44,624 bases of DNA, from assembly GCF_003347515.1 (NCBI RefSeq), contig NZ_QEII01000241.1, forward strand, positions 1-44,624, written 5' to 3'. Of the stretch, positions 33,408 to 40,730 are shown one piece after another (within the stretch, counting starts at the first letter, position 1; each line of letters begins with the position of its first letter). This DNA comes from Rhodoferax ferrireducens (GTDB lineage Bacteria > Pseudomonadota > Gammaproteobacteria > Burkholderiales > Burkholderiaceae_C). The position numbers and the translations under genes were made by a program. Below the pieces are notes generated by a model. That model did not search any database. It saw only the letters and a list, made by a program, of their open reading frames with translations, and was not told the DNA's origin.

Positions 33408-33713
33408 GTGAGTCTCCTGTTGTAAAAATAAGTTCTGACTGATTTTGCGCACATTCCGACCCTGTTCAGGCTAGGGTTTCCACCCAGTAAATCGCTATCT
33501 AAAGTAAAAGACTTTTTACTTTTCATCCTTCTCAAGCCTGAATGTGCGCAATGATGCGATTAACTCGATGCCACCTTGCGGGCGGGCCGTTCCCCGGCGA
33601 TGTCGTCGAAATGCGCATCGCCGGCCGGTCCCTGCCGATGCCCCATTTACAAAAATCATTTAGAGTGCTATTCCTGTTTCAGGCTGACTTATTCCCTCTC
33701 TTTGGTACGCACC
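33408..33713. promoter_or_regulatory. Divergent dctP / persulfide dioxygenase control region
   Basis: This 306-base region has no credible gene. It contains a nested palindromic structure. The outer arms are TGCGCACATTC (33446-33456) and GAATGTGCGCA (33540-33550), with CAGGCT/AGCCTG next inward; the left arm has about 11 extra bases. Near the centre is a perfect AT-rich hairpin, AAAGTAAAA-GACT-TTTTACTTT (33501-33522). These are candidates for an operator or a structured leader of dctPQM. No confident -35/-10 pair is visible for the plus-strand gene. Confidence 0.45.
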
Positions 33714-34826
33714 ATGAACCCCATACAGCTTTTTGACCCGGCCTCCAGCACCTACACCTACATCCTGTTTGACGAGACCACGCGCGAGGCCGTCATCATT
33801 GACCCGGTCGATGTGCAGCTGGAGCGCGATCTGGCGACCTTGCGCCAATACGGCCTCAAGCTGCTGTGGAGTGTGGAAACCCACGCCCATGCCGACCACA
33901 TCACCAGTGCCGGCCAGCTGGCCGAGCTGGCCGGCGCAAAAACCGCCGCGCCCGAGGGCTGCGGCATCAACACCGCGGCGGTGCAGCTCAAGGACGGCGA
34001 CACCCTGAGTTTTGGCACCGAGCAACTGCGGGCACTGCTGACCCCCGGTCACACCGCCGGCAGCATGAGCTATCTGTGGCGCGACCATGTCTTCACCGGC
34101 GACACCTTGCTGATCAACGGCTGTGGCCGCACCGATTTCCAGTCCGGCAGTGCCGAGGCGATGTACCACAGCCTGACCCATGTGCTGTTTGCCCTGCCCG
34201 ACGCCACCACCGTCTGGCCGGGGCACGACTACAACGGCCGCACCCACTCGACCATCGGCGCCGAGAAGTCCGGCAATGCACGCGTGGCCGGCAAGACGCT
34301 GGACGAGTTCACGGCCATCATGGCCGCGCTGCATTTACCCAAACCCAAGCGCATTGACGAAGCCGTGCCGGCCAATCTCAGCTCCGGCCTGCGCCATGAC
34401 GCCGGTGGCGAGGCCCTGCTCACGGCGCGGCCGGCGCCGGGTTATGCCGGCGATGTCTCGCCCCAATTGGCCTGCCAATGGTGGCAGGCGGGCGATGCCG
34501 TGCTGGTCGATGTGCGCACCGACGCCGAGCGTGAATGGGTCGGTTTTGTGCCGGGCGCCGTGCCGCTGGCCTGGAAGCAGTGGCCGGGCATGGCCATGAA
34601 CAGCTCGTTCGATGTGGGGCTGCAGGCGGCGGTGCCGGCGGACAAAAAGGTGGTTTTCATGTGTCGCAGCGGCGTGCGCTCCATCGCCGCCGCCAAGCGT
34701 GCCACCGAACTGGGGCTGGAGGCCTACAACATCCTGGAAGGTTTTGAGGGCGACCCGGACCAACACGCGCAACGCGGACGCAAGGGCGGTTGGCGCTTTC
34801 ACGGCCTGCCCTGGCGCCAGGGCTGA
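33714..34826 (+). CDS. Persulfide dioxygenase-rhodanese fusion
   Basis: A 370-residue two-domain protein of sulfide metabolism. The N-terminal metallo-beta-lactamase domain (about 1-240) is of the ETHE1/persulfide dioxygenase type, oxidising glutathione persulfide to sulfite. It has the iron-binding HxHxDH motif in [16 protein letters not shown], then [15 protein letters not shown] and [16 protein letters not shown]. The C-terminal rhodanese domain (about 255-365) has [14 protein letters not shown] and the catalytic cysteine loop CRSGVRS, which can move sulfane sulfur to or from glutathione. The ATG at 33714 is preferred over an upstream start in noncoding sequence. It is functionally linked to the glutathione genes at 2.4-5.5 kb. 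Confidence 0.9.
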   Translation: MNPIQLFDPASSTYTYILFDETTREAVIIDPVDVQLERDLATLRQYGLKLLWSVETHAHADHITSAGQLAELAGAKTAAPEGCGINTAAVQLKDGDTLSFGTEQLRALLTPGHTAGSMSYLWRDHVFTGDTLLINGCGRTDFQSGSAEAMYHSLTHVLFALPDATTVWPGHDYNGRTHSTIGAEKSGNARVAGKTLDEFTAIMAALHLPKPKRIDEAVPANLSSGLRHDAGGEALLTARPAPGYAGDVSPQLACQWWQAGDAVLVDVRTDAEREWVGFVPGAVPLAWKQWPGMAMNSSFDVGLQAAVPADKKVVFMCRSGVRSIAAAKRATELGLEAYNILEGFEGDPDQHAQRGRKGGWRFHGLPWRQG

Positions 34827-34858
34827 AGCGTCTCAGCCGGTTTGATGATAATGACGCC

Positions 34859-35626
34859 ATGACATTTCTGGCAATCGACGTTGGCAACACCCGCCTGAAA
34901 TGGGCGCTTTACCAGGCCCCCCATCCCCATGCGCCCTTGCTGGCGCAGGGCGCCGAGTTTCTTGAAAACATCGACAAGCTGGCCGATGGCGCCTGGGCCA
35001 CGCTGGCCCCGCCCGAACGCATGCTGGGCTGCAACGTGGCGGGCGACGCGCTCAAACGCCGGGTCCAGGAACAAATGGAAATCTGGGACGTGGAACCGCG
35101 CTGGGTCGTGGCCCGGGCGGCCGAAGCCGGCCTGACCAATGGCTACGACCACCCCACGCGCCTGGGCGCTGACCGCTGGGTGGCGATGATCGGCGCCTGG
35201 CACCGCTCGCTGGCGCAAGGCCCGGCGCGGCCCATGGTCGTCGTCATGGTCGGTACGGCCGTCACCGTGGAGGCGATTGATGCCAGCGGCAAATTCCTCG
35301 GCGGCCTGATCCTGCCCGGCCACGGCATCATGCTGCGCGCGCTGGAGTCCGGCACCGCCGGCCTGCATGTGCCGACCGGCGACGTGCGCGAATTCCCCAC
35401 CAACACCAGCGACGCCCTCACCAGCGGTGGCACCTACGCCATTGCCGGCGCGGTGGAACGCATGGTGCAGCACGTGCGCAACCACTGCGGCGCCGAGCCC
35501 AAATGCATCATGACCGGCGGCGCCGGCTGGAAGATGGCGCCCAATATGTCCGTGCAGTTCGAACTGGTGGACAACCTGATCTTCGACGGCCTGCTGGAGA
35601 TGGAAGCCCGGCGTTTTGATGACTAA
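34859..35626 (+). CDS. coaX: Type III pantothenate kinase
   Basis: First enzyme of coenzyme A synthesis: phosphorylates pantothenate with ATP, in the cytoplasm. Length is 255 residues from the ATG at 34859 ([15 protein letters not shown]). ASKHA-fold motifs: phosphate-1 motif [14 protein letters not shown]; the catalytic-base segment [13 protein letters not shown]; phosphate-2 segment [12 protein letters not shown]; and adenosine region [10 protein letters not shown]. The residue after GTAVTV is Glu, where many CoaX proteins have Asp, a conservative change at a cation-related site. Type III kinases require a monovalent cation and resist CoA feedback. The gene starts 32 bases after the persulfide dioxygenase stop. 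Confidence 0.92.
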   Translation: MTFLAIDVGNTRLKWALYQAPHPHAPLLAQGAEFLENIDKLADGAWATLAPPERMLGCNVAGDALKRRVQEQMEIWDVEPRWVVARAAEAGLTNGYDHPTRLGADRWVAMIGAWHRSLAQGPARPMVVVMVGTAVTVEAIDASGKFLGGLILPGHGIMLRALESGTAGLHVPTGDVREFPTNTSDALTSGGTYAIAGAVERMVQHVRNHCGAEPKCIMTGGAGWKMAPNMSVQFELVDNLIFDGLLEMEARRFDD

Positions 35627-35630
35627 ACAC

Positions 35631-35677
35631 GCTGTAGCCCTCGTGTAATAAGCGCAATAAGCTACTTATTTAATAGC
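35631..35677. repeat. Dispersed ~55-bp intergenic repeat, copy C
   Basis: GCTGTAGCCCTCGTG followed by AATAAGCGCAATAAGCTACTT and TAATAGCA aligns with the last ~45 bases of copies A (11191-11246) and B (26108-26162). It begins four bases after the coaX stop and fills much of the gap to the convergent rlpA-like gene. The TTTTTGGCC 5' end is absent here. Confidence 0.7.
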
Positions 35678-35703
35678 AAATCATACGGCCCGAACAAGGC
35701 GTG

Positions 35704-36255
35704 TTAGCCACCGTGATCGCCAGACGTGGGCACCTCCGCTCTGGCCTCCTCCGCCGCGACGCCGGCTTTCACGCTGCCGTCAGGCAGCGGGACCGTGATG
35801 GGATCAACCTGGACCCTGGCCACACCATTGGCCTGCGTTATCCCGATTTTGTGCGCCGTGGAAGGCGAGAGATCCACGATCCGGCCCTTCACATACGGCC
35901 CGCGGTCTTGGATGGTGACGATTGCGCTCTGGCCGGTCTCCAGGTGGGTCACCTTCGCCGTGGTGCCCAGCGGAAGCGTCTTGCTCGCAGCGTTGTCGCC
36001 GTGCGGGTCCATTTTGCTGCCGTCCGCCATCTTTCTGCCGGCGAACCTTCTGGCAAAAATCGATGCCTTGCCGACGCGTGTGTCGCCCGACAGGTCAGGC
36101 TGCACTTTGGCGGGTGAACTACGCTGCCGTGCCGACGCGGACGGCGCGGCATTCCCCGCGGCGCGCGTATCGGGTGTGAAGCCGGCAGCGCAGGCGCCGA
36201 CGGCCCAGACCAGTGCAAGCCTGGCAAGACGATTGAACAGGAAGATATCCGGCAT
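35704..36255 (-). CDS. RlpA-like double-psi beta-barrel protein
   Basis: A 183-residue exported protein from the ATG at 36255 (MPDIFLFNRLARLALVWAVG). The signal region ends in VGAC, an acceptable lipobox, so it may be a lipoprotein. A Ser/Ala/Pro-rich spacer precedes the DPBB domain (about residues 60-145), which reads GKASIFARRFAGRKMADGSK and VTIQDRGPYVKGRIVDLS, the RlpA hallmark. RlpA is a septal lytic transglycosylase. Here the catalytic Glu (usually SGE) is Ser, and the His of AAHRTLP is Ser (AASKTLP); only the DRGP Asp remains, so activity is doubtful. No SPOR domain. It starts 26 bases downstream of the M20 amidohydrolase. Confidence 0.82.
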   Translation of the reverse strand: MPDIFLFNRLARLALVWAVGACAAGFTPDTRAAGNAAPSASARQRSSPAKVQPDLSGDTRVGKASIFARRFAGRKMADGSKMDPHGDNAASKTLPLGTTAKVTHLETGQSAIVTIQDRGPYVKGRIVDLSPSTAHKIGITQANGVARVQVDPITVPLPDGSVKAGVAAEEARAEVPTSGDHGG

Positions 36256-36281
36256 GCATTGACCCACGGGCAGACCGCGAC

Positions 36282-37472
36282 TTATTTGGCAGCCAGCCAT
36301 GTTTCAGCCAGCCGCACCCAATAAGTGGCTCCCAGCGGAATCAAGTCATCGTTGAAGTCATAACTCGCGTTGTGCAGCGTACAGGGACCGCCGCCGTGGC
36401 CGATGGCGCGATGGGCGCCGTCGCCATTCATGATGAAACTGTAACAACCGGGTTTGGCCTGCAACATGTAGGAGAAATCCTCCGCCCCCATGGTCGGTTC
36501 CTGCACCAGCACATTGGCTTCGCCGACGATGCTGGCCATGACCTGGCGTGCAAATTCGGCCTCCCGCGCGCTGTTGATGGTGGGCGGGTAGTTGCGCACA
36601 AACTCAAACTCGCAGCGCATCTCGAACGCGGCGCAGGTGTGCTCGGCGATCTGGCGCATGCGCTGCTCGATCAGGTCCAGCACCTCGAGGCTGAAGGTGC
36701 GCACCGTGCCCTGCAGCTCGCAGCGGTCGGGAATGACGTTGGTGGCCTCGCCGGCGTGGATCATGGTGACGGAGATGACACCGGCGTCAATCGGCTTTTT
36801 GTTGCGGCTGATGATGGTCTGGAAGGCCTGCACCAGCTGGCAGGCCACCGGCACCGGGTCCAGCCCGTTGTGCGGCAGGGCGGCATGGCCGCCCTTGCCG
36901 TGGATAGTGATCTTGAATTCGTTGCTCGACGCCATCACCGGCCCCCCACTGGCGGCAAATTTGCCTACGGCCGAACCCGGCCAGTTGTGCATGCCAAACA
37001 CCGCCTCCATCGGGAATTTCTCAAACAGGCCGTCCCGGATCATCTCGCGGGCGCCGCCGCCGCCCTCCTCGGCCGGCTGAAAAATCAGGTACACCGTGCC
37101 GTCAAAATCCCGATTCTTCGCCAGATGCTGGGCCGCCCCCAGCAGCATGGCGGTGTGGCCGTCGTGGCCGCAGGCGTGCATCTTGCCGGGGTGCTGGCTG
37201 GCGTGGCTGAAGCTGTTGGACTCCTGCATCGGCAGCGCGTCCATGTCGGCGCGCAGGCCGATAGCCCGACCCGATGTGCCGCTTTTGACAATCCCGACCA
37301 CGCCGGTGGTGCCCAGGCCGCGGTGAATCGGGATGCACCACTCGGTCAGCTTCTGCGCCACCACCTCGGCGGTGCGGACCTCCGCAAAACACAACTCGGG
37401 GTGGGCGTGGATGTCGCGGCGAAGGGTGGTTATCGCCGCCGCCTGGCTCACGATGGAATCAATCAGTTTCAT
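36282..37472 (-). CDS. M20-family amidohydrolase (hippurate hydrolase-like)
   Basis: A zinc/cobalt amidohydrolase of 396 residues that removes N-acyl groups from amino acids (hippurate hydrolase / IAA-amino acid hydrolase group). Features: HPELCFAEVRTAEVV at the N-terminus; the metal ligands in MHACGHDGHTAMLLG; the catalytic and metal Glu pair in FQPAEEGGGGAREMI; the dimerisation (lid) domain about 185-295 with GKGGHAALPHNGLDPV; and the final metal motif MGAEDFSYML. No signal peptide, so cytoplasmic. The true substrate is not clear from sequence. It shares a divergent region containing a 20-bp dyad with the phospholipid operon and probably co-transcribes the RlpA-like gene. Confidence 0.9.
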   Translation of the reverse strand: MKLIDSIVSQAAAITTLRRDIHAHPELCFAEVRTAEVVAQKLTEWCIPIHRGLGTTGVVGIVKSGTSGRAIGLRADMDALPMQESNSFSHASQHPGKMHACGHDGHTAMLLGAAQHLAKNRDFDGTVYLIFQPAEEGGGGAREMIRDGLFEKFPMEAVFGMHNWPGSAVGKFAASGGPVMASSNEFKITIHGKGGHAALPHNGLDPVPVACQLVQAFQTIISRNKKPIDAGVISVTMIHAGEATNVIPDRCELQGTVRTFSLEVLDLIEQRMRQIAEHTCAAFEMRCEFEFVRNYPPTINSAREAEFARQVMASIVGEANVLVQEPTMGAEDFSYMLQAKPGCYSFIMNGDGAHRAIGHGGGPCTLHNASYDFNDDLIPLGATYWVRLAETWLAAK

Positions 37473-37555
37473 GGCATCTCCTGTCGCCAGAGTCTATAAC
37501 CAAGCGCTAAAGCCAAGCCGTTCATGGCGTTGGAAGGCCTTGCCCATGGCCCTGG

Positions 37556-37575
37556 TTTCTCAACTTGTTGAGAAA
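37556..37575. promoter_or_regulatory. Dyad operator candidate between the M20 gene and the clsB operon
   Basis: TTTCTCAAC (37556-37564) and GTTGAGAAA (37567-37575) are perfect inverted 9-mers around TT. They lie in the 181-base divergent region 37473-37653. The position suits control of either gene set. The regulator is unknown. Confidence 0.5.
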
Positions 37576-37653
37576 TAGCAGAATCAGCCTGCTGTCCTAC
37601 AGGCAGTTTGTGCCCGGCGGCGCAACAATGTGTGTTTCCCTTTTCTGCCGCCC

Positions 37654-38472
37654 ATGCTTTCACCCGAATCCCTTGCCCAAGTCAGTGTCGCCGCCACGCA
37701 GGAGGCCATGGCAACGGCCTCGCTGGGCCTGTCGGTCAAGGTACTCACGGTCAACATCCACAAGGGCTTCACCTTTTTCAACCGCAAATTCATGCTGCAC
37801 GAGCTGCGCGAAGCGGTCCGTTTTGTGGGTGCCGATCTCGTGTTCCTGCAGGAGGTCACCGGGACCCACGCCTGGCACGAAAGCCGGGTGGACGACTACC
37901 CGGCCACCCCTCACTATGAGTTCCTGGCCGACAGCATCTGGCCGCAGTTTGCCTACGGCCGCAACGCCGTCTACCCCAACGGCCACCATGGCAACGCCGT
38001 GCTGTCGAAGTTTCCCATCACCAGTTTCGACAACCGCGACGTGTCCATCAGCGGCACCGAGCGGCGCGGCCTGCTGCACTGTGTGCTGCAGGTGCCCGGC
38101 CGCGACACGCCTGTTCACGCCATCTGCGTGCATCTCGGCCTGACCGAGTCGCACCGTGTCAAGCAGTTGCACATGTTGTGCGAGTTGGTGAACCAAGACA
38201 TCGCGGCCGGCGCCCCGGTGATCGTGGCCGGCGACTTCAATGACTGGCGCGGCCGCGCGCACGCCGTGCTGGCGCAGGGCGCCGGCCTGCACGAGGTGTT
38301 TGTGCAGGCTCATGGCCAGGCCGCCCGCACCTTCCCGGCGCGTTTCCCGCTGCTGGCGCTGGACCGCATTTATGTGCGCAACGCCATCATCCACGCACCG
38401 GTGGTGCTGCCGGCCAAACCCTGGTCGCACCTGTCGGACCACGCACCGCTGGCGGCGGAGATCGAATTGTGA
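37654..38472 (+). CDS. ybhP: Endonuclease/exonuclease/phosphatase-family protein (YbhP-like)
   Basis: A 272-residue Mg-dependent EEP-fold hydrolase. Key residues appear in order: Asn and the strand [10 protein letters not shown]; the metal-binding Glu in [29 protein letters not shown]; the catalytic Asp-Phe-Asn in [12 protein letters not shown]; and the final [11 protein letters not shown] (SDH motif). I use the ATG at 37654, with a GTG at 37630 and an ATG at 37708 as alternatives. It overlaps clsB by 4 bases (ATGA). In E. coli the order ybhP-clsB-ybhN is the same, so the role is presumably tied to phospholipid or envelope metabolism, although the substrate is unproven. Confidence 0.85.
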   Translation: MLSPESLAQVSVAATQEAMATASLGLSVKVLTVNIHKGFTFFNRKFMLHELREAVRFVGADLVFLQEVTGTHAWHESRVDDYPATPHYEFLADSIWPQFAYGRNAVYPNGHHGNAVLSKFPITSFDNRDVSISGTERRGLLHCVLQVPGRDTPVHAICVHLGLTESHRVKQLHMLCELVNQDIAAGAPVIVAGDFNDWRGRAHAVLAQGAGLHEVFVQAHGQAARTFPARFPLLALDRIYVRNAIIHAPVVLPAKPWSHLSDHAPLAAEIEL

Positions 38473-39719
38473 AGACACGCTGGGTTGGCGGCAACCGCGT
38501 CACGCTGCTGATCAACGGCGAGAGCTTCTTCCCGCGGGTGTTTGAATGTATTGCCGCGGCGGAGCGCGAGATCCTGCTGGAAACCTTCATCCTGTTTGAA
38601 GACAAGGTCGGCCTGGCCTTGCAGGCGGCGCTGCTGACGGCGGCGCGGCGCGGCGTGCAGATCGACGTTACGGTGGACGGCTACGGCTCACCCGACCTGT
38701 CGCCGGCCTTCATCTCGGCGCTGACCCAGGCCGGTGTGCGGGTTCATGTCTTTGACCCCAGCCCCCGGCTGTGGGGCTACCGCACCAATGTGTTCCGGCG
38801 CATGCACCGCAAGATCGTCGTGATCGACGGTACCCGCGCGTTTGTGGGCGGCATCAACTTCGCGGCCGATCACCTGGCGGACTTCGGTCCGACCGCCAAG
38901 CAGGACTACGCGGTGGAAATTGAGGGCCTGCTGGTGCCCCAGATCCAGCACTACGCCCGCAGCCAGCTGCTGGTCGGCCGGCAAGCGCCGCCCCGCCTGC
39001 GTGATCGCCTGTTTCGGCGCGAGCCGCAAGCGCCGGTGAACACCACATTGCCAGCGGCGGGTCAGGTCGAGACGCTCTTTGTGACGCGCGACAACCGCGA
39101 GCACACCAGCGATATCGAGCGCCATTACCGCATCGCCATCCGCGGCGCGCGACAGCGCATCATCATTGCCAATGCCTACTTTTTTCCCGGCTACCGCCTG
39201 CTCCGGCAGTTGCGCCGGGCGGCGCGGCGTGGCGTCGATGTGCGCCTGATCCTGCAGGGCGAGCCCGACATGCCGATTGTCAAAATCGCGGCCCGCCTGC
39301 TGTACCACCACCTGCTGGTCGCTGGCGTGAAAATTTATGAATATCACGAGCGCCCGCTGCACGGCAAGGTCGCGCTGACCGACGACGAATGGTCGACCGT
39401 CGGCTCCAGCAACCTGGACCCGCTGAGCCTGTCGCTCAACTTGGAAGCCAACGTCATCATCAAGGACCGTGCCTTTAACCAGCACCTGGGCGAGCACCTG
39501 GCGCAGCTGATGCAAACCAGCTGCAAGCAGATTCTGATCAGCGACGTGGCTGAGGCCGGCCTGTGGGTGAGTTTGCGCAGCTTCTTCGTGTTCCATTTGC
39601 TGCGGCGCTACCCGGCCTGGTTTGGCTGGCTGCCGGCCCATACGCCGCAGCTGACGCCGGCCGAAAAACTGCTGAACCTGCCGGGCAGCGACCGCGTCAA
39701 CGAAGGCCAGGTGTCATGA
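38469..39719 (+). CDS. clsB: Cardiolipin synthase B
   Basis: A phospholipase D-superfamily enzyme of 416 residues that makes cardiolipin from phosphatidylglycerol at the inner membrane. It has two HKD motifs: [19 protein letters not shown] (about residue 115) and [19 protein letters not shown] (about residue 297), followed by the usual [13 protein letters not shown]. There are no N-terminal membrane helices, which fits ClsB rather than ClsA. It is translationally coupled at both ends (ATGA overlaps) with the EEP-family gene upstream and the UPF0104 membrane protein downstream. Confidence 0.92.
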   Translation: MKTRWVGGNRVTLLINGESFFPRVFECIAAAEREILLETFILFEDKVGLALQAALLTAARRGVQIDVTVDGYGSPDLSPAFISALTQAGVRVHVFDPSPRLWGYRTNVFRRMHRKIVVIDGTRAFVGGINFAADHLADFGPTAKQDYAVEIEGLLVPQIQHYARSQLLVGRQAPPRLRDRLFRREPQAPVNTTLPAAGQVETLFVTRDNREHTSDIERHYRIAIRGARQRIIIANAYFFPGYRLLRQLRRAARRGVDVRLILQGEPDMPIVKIAARLLYHHLLVAGVKIYEYHERPLHGKVALTDDEWSTVGSSNLDPLSLSLNLEANVIIKDRAFNQHLGEHLAQLMQTSCKQILISDVAEAGLWVSLRSFFVFHLLRRYPAWFGWLPAHTPQLTPAEKLLNLPGSDRVNEGQVS

Positions 39720-40702
39720 CGCAGGGGCCGAAGCGGCGCAAGCCCGGCATCACCGCCCGGGTCTGGTGGCCCTGGTTCAAGCGCGCGGCCACGGCGGTTT
39801 TTTTCATGCTGCTGGCCTGGCTGCTGGTCACCGAGGCGCGCGCGGTCGAGTGGGGCGCGGTGTTGGCCACCCTCGTCGGCTACCCGCTGCCCGCGCTGCT
39901 GGGCGCCGTGGCGCTGGCCTGGGCCAGCCTCACGCTGTACAGCACCTTCGACCTGCTCGGGCGCCACTACACCGGCCACACGCTGCGTGCGCCGGCCGTG
40001 ATGCGGATCACCTTCATCAGCTACCTGTTCAGCCTCAACATGGGCGCGCTGGTGGGCGGTGTCGCGCTGCGCTTTCGGCTGTACTCACGACTGGGGCTCG
40101 ACAACGGCACGATCACCCGGGTCATGTCCTTGAGCATGCTGACCAACTGGGCGGGCTACCTGCTGCTGGCCGGTGTCGTTTTTGGCTTTTACACCCCGGC
40201 CTTGCCGCCCGGATGGAAAATCGGCAGCGCCGGCCTGCAGATTTTGGGTTTTGTGCTGCTGGCGAGCTCACTGCTTTACCTGCTGTTGTGCGCCGTGTCG
40301 CGCCAGCGCAGCTTCACGATCAGGGGCCACGAACTGAGCCTGCCTTCGCTGCGGCTGGCGCTGCTGCAACTGGCCATGGGGGCGAGCAACTGGCTGCTCA
40401 TGGGCGGCGTCGTCTTTATGCTGCTGCAGCAAAAAATTGCTTTTCCGACCGTGACCGGCGTGCTGCTGGTGGCCGCCGTGGCTGGCGTCATCACCCATGT
40501 GCCGGCCGGACTCGGTGTGCTGGAGGCGGTTTTTGTCGTGCTGCTGTCGCACCAGTTGCCCAAACACGAATTGCTCGCGGCCTTGCTGGCTTACCGCGGC
40601 ATTTATTACCTGGCCCCGCTGGCACTGGCCGTCGCGCTCTACCTGGTGGCGGAAACCAGGGTCAAAAAAGCGGCGCCGGCACACCGTCGCAAGGCGACGT
40701 AG
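39716..40702 (+). CDS. ybhN: UPF0104 / lysylphosphatidylglycerol-synthase-type membrane protein (YbhN-like)
   Basis: A 328-residue integral membrane protein with about eight hydrophobic helices after a basic N-terminus ([18 protein letters not shown]). It contains the family segment ITFISYLFSLNMGALVGGVA with RFRLYSRLGL after it, and THVPAGLGVLEAVFVVLL near the end. The latter is a strongly conserved PxGxGxxE motif of this flippase-like/AglD-type family. The ATG at 39716 overlaps the clsB stop. The homologue YbhN follows ClsB in E. coli. A role in moving or modifying phospholipids is plausible; the exact reaction is unknown. Confidence 0.88.
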   Translation: MTQGPKRRKPGITARVWWPWFKRAATAVFFMLLAWLLVTEARAVEWGAVLATLVGYPLPALLGAVALAWASLTLYSTFDLLGRHYTGHTLRAPAVMRITFISYLFSLNMGALVGGVALRFRLYSRLGLDNGTITRVMSLSMLTNWAGYLLLAGVVFGFYTPALPPGWKIGSAGLQILGFVLLASSLLYLLLCAVSRQRSFTIRGHELSLPSLRLALLQLAMGASNWLLMGGVVFMLLQQKIAFPTVTGVLLVAAVAGVITHVPAGLGVLEAVFVVLLSHQLPKHELLAALLAYRGIYYLAPLALAVALYLVAETRVKKAAPAHRRKAT

Positions 40703-40730
40703 CATATGGGCACGCAGCTACCCCACGCCC

